A stretch of DNA of 64,000 nt from JBBDLF01 sp040879025 (GTDB lineage: Bacteria; Pseudomonadota; Gammaproteobacteria; Pseudomonadales; Pseudohongiellaceae). Position numbers and translations under genes: made by a program. The DNA lies in the NCBI GenBank assembly GCA_040879025.1, contig JBBDLF010000040.1, positions 152,787-216,786 of the forward strand, written 5' to 3'. The notes under the pieces are model-generated. The model did not search any database, was not told where the DNA came from, and saw nothing but the letters and a program-made list of their open reading frames with translations. Positions 8,072 to 17,146 of this stretch are shown here, in pieces. Numbering within the stretch: the stretch's first letter is position 1; each line of letters starts with the position of its first letter.

Positions 8072-8718
8072 CTGTCACTCTCGATTGTGCCGCAAATCAG
8101 TTTGTCCAAGGCATGGAGGATCGCCTTCTGCACGTCAGCCAGAGCCTGGTCTGCGGGTATCACAGCCCAGCGTTCGGGTTCCTGCTCCGCCCGATCCAGA
8201 TAGGTTTTCCGTACCGCGTGAAAAAACGTCAGTTGCTGGCGCTCGAACCGGTCGGGTTTTCCACGCGCCGCCACTCTCGCCAGCCCCGTTTCCGGAGCCA
8301 GATCCAGCAACAATGTCAGGTCGGGTTTGAGATCCTTTTGAACCAGTTGTTCCAGCACGGTGATGTTTGCAGAGGCTATGCCGCGACCGCCGCCCTGGTA
8401 GGCGTAGGTGGCGTCGGTAAACCGGTCACAGATCACCCATTTCCCCGACCGCAGGGCGGGCATTATGACCTGGTCGATATGCTGTGCCCGGGCAGCGAAG
8501 ATTAAAAGCAGTTCAGCCAGATCATCGATGTCTTCGTCGTCGGTGTCCAGCAATAGTTGGCGAATTCTTTCGGCCAGCCCGGTTCCACCTGGCTCCCGGG
8601 TTTGCAGGAAAGCAATACCTCGCCGTTGCAGCAGTTCGCAGATGAAGTGAATGTTGGTGCTCTTGCCGACCCCTTCTATTCCCTCAACGGTGATAAATCT
8701 GGCGGCGGTATCGCTCAT
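8068..8718 (-). CDS. tmk: Thymidylate kinase
   Basis: Phosphorylates dTMP to dTDP. From the ATG at 8716-8718 the product is 216 residues, the usual size. It has the P-loop VEGIEGVGKST, the REPGGT motif, CDRFTDATYAYQGGGRG and a LID-region RGKPDRFE. The open frame runs further upstream, and ATG 8737-8739 would add seven residues (MSREQIL). Neither start has a clear Shine-Dalgarno, so the start is uncertain by this amount. Its stop overlaps the holB start, and mltG ends 34 bases upstream. Confidence 0.94.
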   Translation of the reverse strand: MSDTAARFITVEGIEGVGKSTNIHFICELLQRRGIAFLQTREPGGTGLAERIRQLLLDTDDEDIDDLAELLLIFAARAQHIDQVIMPALRSGKWVICDRFTDATYAYQGGGRGIASANITVLEQLVQKDLKPDLTLLLDLAPETGLARVAARGKPDRFERQQLTFFHAVRKTYLDRAEQEPERWAVIPADQALADVQKAILHALDKLICGTIESDR

Positions 8719-8752
8719 GAGAATTTGTTCACGGGACATTTCATTGTTTTGA

Positions 8753-9790
8753 TCAATTCCCCTGCTGTAACTGGTAACGTCTGACAGCGTCGTTGTGTTC
8801 TTCCAGGCTGCTGGAAAAATAATGGGACCCGTCACCGGTGGACACGAAATAGAGGTAATCCGAAGGCAGCGGGTTCAATGCGGCCAGTATGGAATCACGA
8901 CCCGCCAGGGCGATTGGTGTGGGAGGCAGGCCGTTGATGCGATAGGTATTATACGCCGTTGGTTCCTGAAGATCATTGCGCCGGATATCCCCATCAAACC
9001 GGTCAGCCATACCGTAAATGACTGTCGGATCGGATTGCAGGCGCATGCCGGTTTCCAGACGCCGCACAAACACTCCCGCAATATGACCACGCTCCGCGGC
9101 GAGAGACGATTCCCTCTCGATGATGGAAGCCATGATCAGCGCCTCATAAGGCGTATCGTATGGCAACGCGCCCAGCCGGTTTTCCCACGCGGACTCCAGC
9201 ACACCGTTCAACCGCTGGTGAGCCCGTTGCAACAAGGCAATGTCACTGGTGCCGCGTGTATAGAAATAGGTGTCGGGATAAAACAGTCCTTCGGGGTTTT
9301 CATGCGGAATAGCCAGGGCGTCGGCAACCGCGCGGGGGCTGTGGTCCTGCAGTCGCCGGTCGATTGTATCCTGTGCCCCTATCACGTTGAGGGCTTGTCG
9401 CAGCGTCCAGCCTTCCACCAGCGTTATCGCATATTGCTTGACGTCTCCGGTCAGCATCTTGTGCAACAGCGTTACGGGAGTGGTCTCGGGGAGCAGTTCG
9501 TATTCCCCGGTATGGATAAGACTCTGGGCACCGCGGAGGCGGGCCCAGAGTCCGAACAGCCGAGGGTAATCCAGGTAACCCGCCCCACCGAGTTGTGAAC
9601 TGATGCGATTCAGGGAACTGCCGGCGGCGACGTCAAACAAAACCGGTTCGGTAACATTCAGTGGAGTGTTGAGGTAACGCCAGGACAGTGAGCCGCCGAG
9701 GACCAGGAGAACGATCAGCAAAACGACGGCCGCCATCACCGATACCAATAAGGATCCTGCAGCTGTCCTATACCTGAAGGCTGTTGTCAT
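8753..9790 (-). CDS. mltG: Endolytic transglycosylase MltG
   Basis: Inner-membrane lytic transglycosylase that cuts nascent peptidoglycan strands. 345 residues with one N-terminal membrane segment (about residues 11-33, LLVSVMAAVVLLIVLLVLGG). A LysM-like region follows (residues 47-120), then the YceG catalytic domain with GLFYPDTY and MASIIERES, in which E225 is the predicted catalytic residue, and LQSDPTVIYG further on. The start overlaps the end of pabC by 23 bases, so translation is probably coupled. This pabC-mltG-tmk order is widely conserved in gammaproteobacteria. Confidence 0.94.
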   Translation of the reverse strand: MTTAFRYRTAAGSLLVSVMAAVVLLIVLLVLGGSLSWRYLNTPLNVTEPVLFDVAAGSSLNRISSQLGGAGYLDYPRLFGLWARLRGAQSLIHTGEYELLPETTPVTLLHKMLTGDVKQYAITLVEGWTLRQALNVIGAQDTIDRRLQDHSPRAVADALAIPHENPEGLFYPDTYFYTRGTSDIALLQRAHQRLNGVLESAWENRLGALPYDTPYEALIMASIIERESSLAAERGHIAGVFVRRLETGMRLQSDPTVIYGMADRFDGDIRRNDLQEPTAYNTYRINGLPPTPIALAGRDSILAALNPLPSDYLYFVSTGDGSHYFSSSLEEHNDAVRRYQLQQGN

Positions 9791-10655
9791 GAGCGGTCAA
9801 CGTGGTTTGATAAAGTTCGATGGCCTTGCGGGCAACAGGCCCGATCGACCAGCTATGCACAGTAGCATTTTCAACAAGTTTTATCACCGGCCAGACCCCG
9901 AATACACTGTTGCACAGAAACACTTCCTCCGCGGCGGTCAACTCGTTCATTCCCGGACGACATTCGGTGACCTTGAGCCCTTCCGCAGGCAGTCGTTCGA
10001 GCAGAAACCCGCGCACTATGCCGGCAACTCCCGCTCGAACAAGATCAGGTGTTAAAACTTCCCCTTCCCTGACGATAAACAGATTGCTGCGGATGCCTTC
10101 CACAACGTCGCCGTCGGCGGTCATCATCAAGCCTTCGTCGAAACCCTGATCCAAATCGCTGTCTGAATACCCCGCGATTTCGTTGCTGGCAAGCACCTGA
10201 TCGAGCCGATTCAAATGCTTCAGACCGGCCGTGGCGGGATTGGTGGACAGAGTATGGTGGCAGAGTCTGACCCGCACGCCGTGCTGTGTTTCACGGGGAG
10301 GGTCAACACGCAGCGCCGCTGGAAGGGGGTGCACCTGCAACAGGCGCAATGTCTCTGCGGATTCGCGAGGCGGCCGGTAACCCCTGCCGCCGCTACCGCG
10401 TGTAATCACAATTTTTATGATGGCATCGGGCGGCGCCTGACTCAGCAAGGCGGAGAGCTCTTGTTGCAGCAGGGTCAGATCCAGCGGGATGGCGAGACGT
10501 TCGCAGGATGCGGTCAGTCGGGCCAGGTGGCGTTGCAGGAAGGGAAGATGGCCACGGTGGCGGCGCACGGTCTCAAACACACCGTCCCCGTAATGCAGTC
10601 CGCGATCATTTGCGGAAATGCTGGTGTCCGTGAGTCCGTTGATCAGCATTGGCAT
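9768..10655 (-). CDS. pabC: Aminodeoxychorismate lyase
   Basis: PLP enzyme that makes p-aminobenzoate for folate from 4-amino-4-deoxychorismate. 295 residues of the fold-type IV aminotransferase family. Visible are NDRGLHYGDGVFET at residues 16-29, the PLP lysine in GLKHLNRLDQ (K146), and DVVEGIRSNLF, containing the glutamate that binds the cofactor ring nitrogen. It follows fabF after 41 bases and overlaps mltG. The position between fabF and mltG supports PabC over the branched-chain or D-amino-acid aminotransferases of the same fold. Confidence 0.93.
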   Translation of the reverse strand: MPMLINGLTDTSISANDRGLHYGDGVFETVRRHRGHLPFLQRHLARLTASCERLAIPLDLTLLQQELSALLSQAPPDAIIKIVITRGSGGRGYRPPRESAETLRLLQVHPLPAALRVDPPRETQHGVRVRLCHHTLSTNPATAGLKHLNRLDQVLASNEIAGYSDSDLDQGFDEGLMMTADGDVVEGIRSNLFIVREGEVLTPDLVRAGVAGIVRGFLLERLPAEGLKVTECRPGMNELTAAEEVFLCNSVFGVWPVIKLVENATVHSWSIGPVARKAIELYQTTLTAHDNSLQV

Positions 10656-10696
10656 AACGCTTTCGCATGCCGGCTCAAGTCAGGAAACCGGCCGGC

Positions 10697-11938
10697 TCAG
10701 TCCGGCCGTCCAAACAACAGGCTGCCGTTGGTACCGCCGAATCCAAAAGAATTGCTCAGTATATAATTCAGTTTACAGTCACGGCTGTTGTGAGGCACAT
10801 AGTCCAGGTCGCAACCTTCACCGGGATTATCCAGGTTGATGGTGGGTGTCACCAGTTGATCCCGCAGCGACAGCACCGATACGATCGCTTCCACCGCGCC
10901 GGAAGCGCCGAGTAAATGGCCGATCATTGATTTGGTTGAACTGACGCAGAGTGATCGGGCATGACCACCGAACACGGACTTGATGCCCTGGGTTTCGGCA
11001 ATATCACCGGCCACCGTGGACGTGCCGTGGGCGTTGATATAATCAACCTGCTCCGGATTGATGTTGGCACTCTCCAGCGCCTTGCGCATACACAAGGCCG
11101 CGCCTGCCCCGCCTTCGGCCGGAGAGGTAATGTGGTAAGCGTCTCCGCTCAAGCCGAAACCCAGCAGTTCCGCATAGATGGGCGCTCCGCGCTTACGTGC
11201 ATGTTCCATTTCTTCCAGTACCATGATTCCAGCGCCGTTGCTGAGCACGAAACCGTCACGGTCGCGGTCCCAGGGCCTGCTGGCTCGCGCCGGATCATCA
11301 TTACGTGTGGAAAGCGCCCTGGCGGCACAGAAACCTCCCAGACCGACAGGTGACAAGGCCATTTCAGCCCCGCCTGCCAACATCACATCCACCTGACCGG
11401 CGGCAATCATACTGGCGGCTACACCAATATTATGCGTACCCGTCGCACAGGCTGTCGTGATGGCGAAGTTGGGGCCTTTCAGATTAAAGCGGATGGAGAG
11501 CATGCCCGCCACCATGTTAATGATGGAGCCGGGCACAAAGAACGGTGAAATCTTTTTGGGACCGGATTCGGCCACTGAAAGCGCGGCTTCCTCAATCGAG
11601 GTAATGCCGCCTATGCCCGAGCCTATCGCCACGCCGGCTCGTTCAGGATCGACGCCGCTGTCAATGACTCCGGAATCGGTGACGGCCTGAACCCCGGCGG
11701 CAATGCCGTAGTGCATGAAGATATCCATGCGTCGGGCTTCCTTTGGGTCCATATAACCATTGCAGTCGAAGTCCTTGATTTCGCCACCGAAACGGGTAGT
11801 GAAACCTTCCGTATTGAAATGGGTAATGGAGTCGATGCCGCTGCGCCCTTCTTTCAATGCCTCCCAGCTCGAGGACACATCTGTACCCAGCGGCGTAATC
11901 AGACCCAGACCGGTGACAGCTATCCTTCTACCTTGCAA
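10697..11938 (-). CDS. fabF: Beta-ketoacyl-ACP synthase II
   Basis: Condensing enzyme of fatty-acid elongation. 413 residues with the catalytic triad C164 (TTACATGTH), H304 (NAHGTST) and H341, plus K336 (STKSMIGHLLGASGAVE). The start codon is TTG (11936-11938) with GGAG eight bases upstream; this gives MQGRRIAVTGLGLITPLG, the normal N-terminus. A likely intrinsic terminator or attenuator separates it from acpP, consistent with less fabF than acpP transcript. Confidence 0.96.
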   Translation of the reverse strand: MQGRRIAVTGLGLITPLGTDVSSSWEALKEGRSGIDSITHFNTEGFTTRFGGEIKDFDCNGYMDPKEARRMDIFMHYGIAAGVQAVTDSGVIDSGVDPERAGVAIGSGIGGITSIEEAALSVAESGPKKISPFFVPGSIINMVAGMLSIRFNLKGPNFAITTACATGTHNIGVAASMIAAGQVDVMLAGGAEMALSPVGLGGFCAARALSTRNDDPARASRPWDRDRDGFVLSNGAGIMVLEEMEHARKRGAPIYAELLGFGLSGDAYHITSPAEGGAGAALCMRKALESANINPEQVDYINAHGTSTVAGDIAETQGIKSVFGGHARSLCVSSTKSMIGHLLGASGAVEAIVSVLSLRDQLVTPTINLDNPGEGCDLDYVPHNSRDCKLNYILSNSFGFGGTNGSLLFGRPD

Positions 11939-11970
11939 TGGAGTATCTCCGCGCGTACATCAGGACACAA

Positions 11971-12008
11971 AAATAAAAGCTACTCCAGAATGCTCCCAGA
12001 GTAGCTTT
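11971..12008 (-). terminator. Hairpin terminator or attenuator between acpP and fabF
   Basis: On the minus strand, AAAGCTACTC (12008-11999) pairs with GAGTAGCTTT (11985-11976) around a 13-base loop, followed by TTATTTTTG. This is a good intrinsic terminator shape placed 26 bases after the acpP stop and before fabF. Partial read-through would let acpP, needed in large amounts, be made in excess over fabF and the genes below. Confidence 0.75.
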
Positions 12009-12033
12009 AGTATAGTGTTGGAGCCTGATTTTT

Positions 12034-12267
12034 TTACAGATGCTGGTTGATATAATCTATAGCCAGCTGCACCGTTGTAATTTTTTCGGCTTCTTCATCT
12101 GGAATTTCGGTTTCGAACTCTTCTTCCAACGCCATAACCAGCTCAACCGTGTCCAGAGAATCAGCACCTAAATCTTCGACAAAGGAAGCGGATGTCTTGA
12201 CCTCTTCTTCCTTTACCCCAAGTTGCTCGCAGACTATTTTTTTCACGCGCTCTTCGATGCTACTCAT
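12034..12267 (-). CDS. acpP: Acyl carrier protein
   Basis: 77-residue acidic carrier of fatty-acid intermediates. The phosphopantetheine attachment site is S37 in GADSLDTVELVMALEEEF. The start has AGGAGC about 11 bases upstream. The 191-base gap before it, to the end of fabG (12459), is long for this operon and AT-rich. It holds a short inverted repeat on the minus strand (CTGGTTA...TAACCAG, about 12317-12335) and probably an acpP promoter, but I could not identify a convincing -35/-10 pair. Confidence 0.98.
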   Translation of the reverse strand: MSSIEERVKKIVCEQLGVKEEEVKTSASFVEDLGADSLDTVELVMALEEEFETEIPDEEAEKITTVQLAIDYINQHL

Positions 12268-12458
12268 AACTCTTATTAGCTCCTAACACTAAATTTATGC
12301 GGCTCATCGTCGGTGTCTGGTTAAAAAATAACCAGCCCCGTAAATTCAAACCGCAAGTTTACCTCTATTTTGATTGGGTTGTAATCTTAAACTCATAAAT
12401 ATTTGCCGGATTATTGCATATCCTGATACTTATCAATCAATTGCCGGCACGTACGAAC

Positions 12459-13199
12459 CTACCCCATGTACATTCCACCGTTTACGTGGATGGTCTCACC
12501 GGTGATATAGGCCCCCTGTTCCGAGGCCAGAAAAGCGACAATCGCGGCAACTTCTTCCGGTTGACCGAAGCGCCTCAGAGGTATCTGGTTCAACATCCCC
12601 TCTGTTTGCGCCGGCGAAAGTTCACGGGTCATGTCGGTGTCTATAAAACCGGGCGCAACCGTGTTGACGGTAATGCCCCGGGTACCTATTTCTCTGGCCA
12701 GCGCGCGGGAAAACCCCTCGATACCGGCCTTTGATGCAGCGTAGTTGGTTTGGCCCGGATTACCGCTGGAACCGACGACGGAACCGATGTTGATAATTCG
12801 TCCCCATCGGGCTTTTGTCATGCCTTTCAGGCAAGCCCTGCACATTCGGTAGAGAGAACCAAGATTGGTTTCAATCACGCTGTCCCATTCATCGGCTTTC
12901 ATGCGAAGCAGCAGGTTGTCTCGCGTAATGCCGGCATTATTGACCAGTACCAGCGGATTTCCAAACCCGGATTCCAGCGATTCAAGACATCCCGCCACCG
13001 AATCCTGTGAGGCCACATCCAGGCGGACCCCCCGGCCGTTGATACCGGCCTGCTGCAGATAGGAACTTATATTATCCGCGCCTGCGTCGGTTGTCGCGGT
13101 GCCGACCACCTGCATGCCACTATTCCCCAGCGCCAGTGCAATCGCCTTGCCGATCCCCCGGCTGGCACCCGTAACCAGTGCCGTTTTTTTCTCTGTCAT
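12459..13199 (-). CDS. fabG: 3-oxoacyl-ACP reductase
   Basis: NADPH-dependent SDR enzyme of fatty-acid synthesis, 246 residues. The nucleotide-binding TGASRGIGKA is at residues 10-19, and NNAG at 87-90. The catalytic residues are N112, S140, Y153 and K157 (YAASKAG), and the C-terminal GETIHVNGGMYM is typical. ATG 13197-13199 was chosen over an upstream in-frame ATG (13223) because GGGAG lies just before it and because it gives the usual N-terminus. It follows fabD after 27 bases. Confidence 0.97.
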   Translation of the reverse strand: MTEKKTALVTGASRGIGKAIALALGNSGMQVVGTATTDAGADNISSYLQQAGINGRGVRLDVASQDSVAGCLESLESGFGNPLVLVNNAGITRDNLLLRMKADEWDSVIETNLGSLYRMCRACLKGMTKARWGRIINIGSVVGSSGNPGQTNYAASKAGIEGFSRALAREIGTRGITVNTVAPGFIDTDMTRELSPAQTEGMLNQIPLRRFGQPEEVAAIVAFLASEQGAYITGETIHVNGGMYMG

Positions 13200-13226
13200 C
13201 CTGCTCCCCGCTTCTTCCTTCAATGG

Positions 13227-14165
13227 TCAGACAGACACTTCTTCTTTGGCCTGGCTGAAGCTTTGATTATCTTCACAACCGAAAGTCGCCAGTTCCTTGT
13301 CGATGCGTTTGATCAAACCGCACAACACCATACCGGGTCCGCATTCAATAACCTTGCTGACACCCCCCTGCCGCATGAACTGTATGCAGTCGATCCACAA
13401 CACAGGGCGATAGAGTTGCTCGAGCAGATTGTTCTTGATGGTCTGCGGATCGGTGGTAATCCGGGCATTCACGTTCTGAACCACCGGAATTGTCGCTTCA
13501 TTGAATGTGATTGACTTCAGATCGTCGGCCAGTTTTTCCGAGGCCGGCCGCATGAGTTCACAATGTGAGGGTACACTGACCTTCAGCGGCAACGCCCGCT
13601 TGGCCCCGGCGTCTTTACAGGCGATCATCGCCCGTTGCACCGCTGAGGCGGAACCGGCTATGACGATCTGTCCTGGCGAGTTGTAATTTGCGGCCGAAAC
13701 GATTTCTCCATGGGCCACCGTAGCACAAATGGTATTGATGCTTTCTCCATCCAGCCCCACTATCGCCGCCATCGCGCCGGTGCCGGCGGGAACCGTGGAT
13801 TGCATGTAACGGCCGCGCTTGTGAACCAGGTTTACCGCGTCGGCAAATTCGATAACCCCCGCGCAGGTGAGCGCGGAATATTCTCCCAGGCTGTGACCGG
13901 CCATGATGAGTGGTGTGGGTCCCCCTTCAGATTGCCATAATCGCCAGATGGCAACAGAAGCGGTCAGCAGCAACGGCTGGGTGACTTCTGTTGTGTCCAG
14001 CATATTGCTTCCGTCATGCTGGCAAATGTCCCACAGATCAAGATCGATTACTGAAGAGGCTTCGCGAAAAGTATCGACAATCACCGGATAATGTTCAGCC
14101 AGGTCAGCCAGCATGCCGAGCTTTTGCGAACCCTGCCCGGGGAAAACGAATGCGAATTTTTGCAT
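13227..14165 (-). CDS. fabD: Malonyl-CoA:ACP transacylase
   Basis: Loads malonate onto ACP. 312 residues with the N-terminal FVFPGQGSQ, the nucleophile S92 in AGHSLGEYSAL, and VSVPSHCELM with the catalytic histidine near residue 201. It begins 37 bases after plsX; that short gap holds a 12-base tandem repeat. Downstream is fabG. Confidence 0.97.
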   Translation of the reverse strand: MQKFAFVFPGQGSQKLGMLADLAEHYPVIVDTFREASSVIDLDLWDICQHDGSNMLDTTEVTQPLLLTASVAIWRLWQSEGGPTPLIMAGHSLGEYSALTCAGVIEFADAVNLVHKRGRYMQSTVPAGTGAMAAIVGLDGESINTICATVAHGEIVSAANYNSPGQIVIAGSASAVQRAMIACKDAGAKRALPLKVSVPSHCELMRPASEKLADDLKSITFNEATIPVVQNVNARITTDPQTIKNNLLEQLYRPVLWIDCIQFMRQGGVSKVIECGPGMVLCGLIKRIDKELATFGCEDNQSFSQAKEEVSV

Positions 14166-14174
14166 GGATACTCT

Positions 14175-14204
14175 CTTGCTCTGTTGCTTGCTCTGTTGCT
14201 TGCT
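14175..14204. repeat. 12-bp tandem repeat, 2.5 copies, in the plsX-fabD junction
   Basis: CTTGCTCTGTTG occurs at 14175-14186 and 14187-14198, then CTTGCT at 14199-14204. It overlaps the plsX stop codon (14203-14205) and ends about ten bases upstream of the fabD start. It lies in the fabD leader and could vary in copy number. Confidence 0.9.
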
Positions 14205-15234
14205 ATGACCGGGTTTTGTTTACTGCCGTGCCCGTATCAGTCAGAATGCCCGCCACCCGATCGGCTATCAACTGGGGAACATTTTTTTCCGCCTCGCGTA
14301 CCGCCTGTTCTATGGCGTAAGTAAATCCCTCACTGTCCGCATTGCCATGACTCTTGACAATGCTGCCCTGTAAGCCGAGCAAGCTGGCGCCGTTGAAGCG
14401 CCCGGGGTTTATCTGCATTCGCAACGGCTTTAATACCGGTGCGGTACAAAGCGCCAGCCCACGGGTCCACCAGGTTCGCTCCAGCCCCTCATCAATCATT
14501 GAACGCACCACCCTGGCTACGCCGGCGCTGGATTTTATAGTCACGTTGCCAACAAAGCCATCACAAACTACCACATCCGCTGTTCCCTGAAACAGGCCAT
14601 TTCCTTCTATATAGCCAATATAATTGATCGCTTCACAGGTCTCCAGCATGGCCGCCGCCAGCTTCACCTGCTCACTTCCCTTGTGATCCTCGGCACCTAT
14701 GTTCAGCAGTCCCACGCGAGCCTTTGCACAATCTTCCCGGGATTCAGCGAGTACCGCTCCCATCACTGCGAACTGAAACAATTCACTCGCCTTGCAGTCT
14801 ACATTGGCGCCCACATCCAGTAGAAAGGTTGGTTTTGTGGCGCCGGGAATCATAGCCAGCATGGCAGGTTTGTCAATCCCCGCGATGGTTTTCAGCAAAT
14901 GCCGGCCCGCCAGCAACATCGCTCCCGTATTACCGGCGCTGACACAAGCCTGCACCCGGCATTGATTCACCAGCTCGATGGACATGAACAGGGAGGATTG
15001 CCGCCCGCGCCGCAAAATGTCGGTGGGCTTGTCTGTTTCGGTAACCTGCTGCGAGGTATGCAGTACTTTCAACCGGTCACGGTGACCGCTTGCAGCAAGA
15101 CGAGGCTGAATAAGGCTCTCGTCGCCCACCAGAGTGAGCACCAGATCAGGATGTAAATCCAGTGAGCTGAGGGCGGCCGGGACCGTGACAGCCACACCGG
15201 TGTCTCCCCCCATTGCGTCAATGGCAATATGCAT
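14203..15234 (-). CDS. plsX: Phosphate acyltransferase PlsX
   Basis: Converts acyl-ACP to acyl-phosphate for phospholipid synthesis; peripheral membrane enzyme. 343 residues. It starts with IAIDAMGGDTG, has SAGNTGAMLLAG and FLLDVGANVDCKASEL, and ends with the usual region containing GSIVKSHGNADSEGF. The place between rpmF and fabD is the classic one. The stop codon lies in the tandem repeat shared with the fabD leader. Confidence 0.96.
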   Translation of the reverse strand: MHIAIDAMGGDTGVAVTVPAALSSLDLHPDLVLTLVGDESLIQPRLAASGHRDRLKVLHTSQQVTETDKPTDILRRGRQSSLFMSIELVNQCRVQACVSAGNTGAMLLAGRHLLKTIAGIDKPAMLAMIPGATKPTFLLDVGANVDCKASELFQFAVMGAVLAESREDCAKARVGLLNIGAEDHKGSEQVKLAAAMLETCEAINYIGYIEGNGLFQGTADVVVCDGFVGNVTIKSSAGVARVVRSMIDEGLERTWWTRGLALCTAPVLKPLRMQINPGRFNGASLLGLQGSIVKSHGNADSEGFTYAIEQAVREAEKNVPQLIADRVAGILTDTGTAVNKTRS

Positions 15235-15264
15235 CGGCGAATCCAGGCTCAGGAACCTGAACGA

Positions 15265-15444
15265 CTAGTCGTTACCGTTATCCAGCACTTTCCTGCCTTT
15301 GTAAAAGCCGTCTGCGGTCATGTGATGGCGGCGGTGGACTTCGCCCGAGGTTTTATCCACTGACAGCGTTGGGGACTGGAGGGCGTCATGGGAGCGCCGC
15401 TGACCGCGTCTGGATCGTGTAACCTTGCTTTTCTGAACCGCCAT
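15265..15444 (-). CDS. rpmF: 50S ribosomal protein L32
   Basis: 59-residue basic ribosomal protein starting MAVQKSKVTRSRRGQRRSHD. ATG 15442-15444 has AGGAGA just upstream; the open frame extends further but that part is not L32-like. It carries SLSVD-like LSVDKTSGEVHRRHH and lacks the zinc-binding cysteines of some L32 forms, as E. coli L32 does. It is followed by plsX after 30 bases. Confidence 0.97.
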   Translation of the reverse strand: MAVQKSKVTRSRRGQRRSHDALQSPTLSVDKTSGEVHRRHHMTADGFYKGRKVLDNGND

Positions 15445-15506
15445 AACGGATTTCTCCTGAGTTATTCGAGCTAACCCGGTCATTGAACTTGACCAGTGTC
15501 GTAGGG

Positions 15507-16040
15507 TTATTTCCTTTTCAACGAAGCGAGAATCGCAAACGGCCCGGAATGGTCGTCTTTTTCTTCCCGTTCCTTGCTGTCCGGTCTGGCGGGAACGCTG
15601 TAATGCTGGCGTTCAAGGCAGGGTCCGGTTTCGTGGTAGGCCACAATCGGCATATCCAGTATCAGTTGTTCTTCCAGCAGCGCTTTCACGTCTATCATCG
15701 TTTCAGCGCTAATCCAGGCTTCGTAGCCTTCCGGCGGTGTTTTCGCGGCGTCACTGTCCGGAACCAGCACCAGTTTTATATCGTCCCCAAGGACAATGCC
15801 TACAGGGTCCAGACACCGCTGACAGGGAACTTCCAGGTTGGCGTCCACCCGCCCGGTCATGGTTTTATGGCCCTGCTCATCGACACAGAACGTCAAACGA
15901 GCGGTGATTTCACCACTGCCATTTGACAGCAACTCACGCAATCGGGGTAAGTGATCCGGCCGCAGAGTCCCCTCGACTTCACCCTGCTGGATAAAGATTT
16001 TCCGGGCATCGACAAAATCTGGTACAGCCCTGTCTGGCAT
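15507..16040 (-). CDS. yceD: YceD family protein (DUF177), 23S rRNA accumulation protein
   Basis: 177 residues. The family signature is a pair of cysteines in VPCQRCLDPV (C73, C76) and the C-terminal GPFAILASLK. E. coli YceD is needed for 23S rRNA accumulation; the molecular mechanism is not settled. It sits upstream of rpmF as in most gammaproteobacteria. The long acidic tail before the end (SKEREEKDDHSG) is normal for the family. Confidence 0.92.
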   Translation of the reverse strand: MPDRAVPDFVDARKIFIQQGEVEGTLRPDHLPRLRELLSNGSGEITARLTFCVDEQGHKTMTGRVDANLEVPCQRCLDPVGIVLGDDIKLVLVPDSDAAKTPPEGYEAWISAETMIDVKALLEEQLILDMPIVAYHETGPCLERQHYSVPARPDSKEREEKDDHSGPFAILASLKRK

Positions 16041-16117
16041 AGGCGCGCAATAATAGGGGTAGAGTCGGTTTCTGTCAAAAAAATCTACTGTGCTACAGCA
16101 ACTGAACGGCTGCTTGG

Positions 16118-17146
16118 CTAACTTGCGGGTTTTCCGGCCGCCTTCCGCCGCCTCTTGTCCTGACCCAGGGGGGAATGCTCACCCAGAGAGTCCATGATAC
16201 CAGACATTACCGGATTGAGAGGAGCGTCAAAAGCCACTGGACCGCCTTCCGGCAGTTTGAATTGCAGCCGCAACGCGTGCAGGCACAGGGTTTTAACCGC
16301 CACCTTCCCCGGCAGGGGAGATTCGTGCCCGCTCAATTCAAAATATTTACTGTCTCCCAAAATGGGATGGCCCGCATGCTGGCAATGGACGCGTATCTGG
16401 TGGGTACGGCCGGTTACCGGCATCGCCTCCACCAGCGTGGCGCCACGAAAGCGCCTGATCACCCTGTACCGTGTCAATGCCGACTTCCCCTGTTCCTGCA
16501 CCCTGACCATGCGCTCCCCCGAAAGCAGTTCGTTCTTGCGCAGGGGCGCATTCACTTCGGTCAGCGACTGAGGCCACTGACCTACGACCAGCGCCAGGTA
16601 GGTTTTATCCACGTTTTTTGCTTTAAGTTCTTTATGCATATATCTGATAAATAAGGTATTTTTAGAAATCAACAGACAGCCGGAAGTCTCCCGGTCCAAA
16701 CGATGCGCCAGTTCCAGATCCTGCCACCGGGGTTTAAGCTGGCGCATCGCCTCAATCAACCCCAGATGCACTCCTGATCCGCCATGAACGGCCAGTCCCG
16801 CCGGCTTGTTGATCACCAGGAAATCTTCGCCCTCGAACAGTACGCTGTCCAGCAGGCGGTCCCTTAGCCCTGCCCCGGGCAATGCGGGTACCGAACCGAC
16901 ACCGAGACGCACAGGGGGTATCCGTACCACGTCCCCGGCAGCCAATTTGTATTCCGGCTTCGTGCGTTTTTTATTGATACGCACCTCACCCTTTCTGATC
17001 AGGCGATACAGACGTGACTTCGGCAGTCCTTTCAACTCCCGGAGCAGGAAATTATCAATACGCTGCCCTTCCGATGCCGCGGGCACCTCCACATACCTGA
17101 CCTCGTTTTTCTCCGCCACCCGACCTTCGCTCAATAGACTTTCCAC
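16118..17146 (-). CDS. rluC: 23S rRNA pseudouridine synthase RluC
   Basis: 342 residues. An N-terminal S4 RNA-binding domain (about residues 28-80, RIDNFLLRELKGLPKSRLYRLIRKG) is followed by the RluA-type catalytic domain, with the catalytic aspartate D151 in HRLDRETSG and the later GRTHQIRVH. RluC makes pseudouridines in 23S rRNA domain II-IV helices. The position upstream of yceD-rpmF is as in Pseudomonas, though the HAD phosphatase, SppA and Maf genes usually in between are absent here. A basic tail (DKRRRKAAGKPAS) ends the protein. Confidence 0.92.
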   Translation of the reverse strand: MESLLSEGRVAEKNEVRYVEVPAASEGQRIDNFLLRELKGLPKSRLYRLIRKGEVRINKKRTKPEYKLAAGDVVRIPPVRLGVGSVPALPGAGLRDRLLDSVLFEGEDFLVINKPAGLAVHGGSGVHLGLIEAMRQLKPRWQDLELAHRLDRETSGCLLISKNTLFIRYMHKELKAKNVDKTYLALVVGQWPQSLTEVNAPLRKNELLSGERMVRVQEQGKSALTRYRVIRRFRGATLVEAMPVTGRTHQIRVHCQHAGHPILGDSKYFELSGHESPLPGKVAVKTLCLHALRLQFKLPEGGPVAFDAPLNPVMSGIMDSLGEHSPLGQDKRRRKAAGKPAS

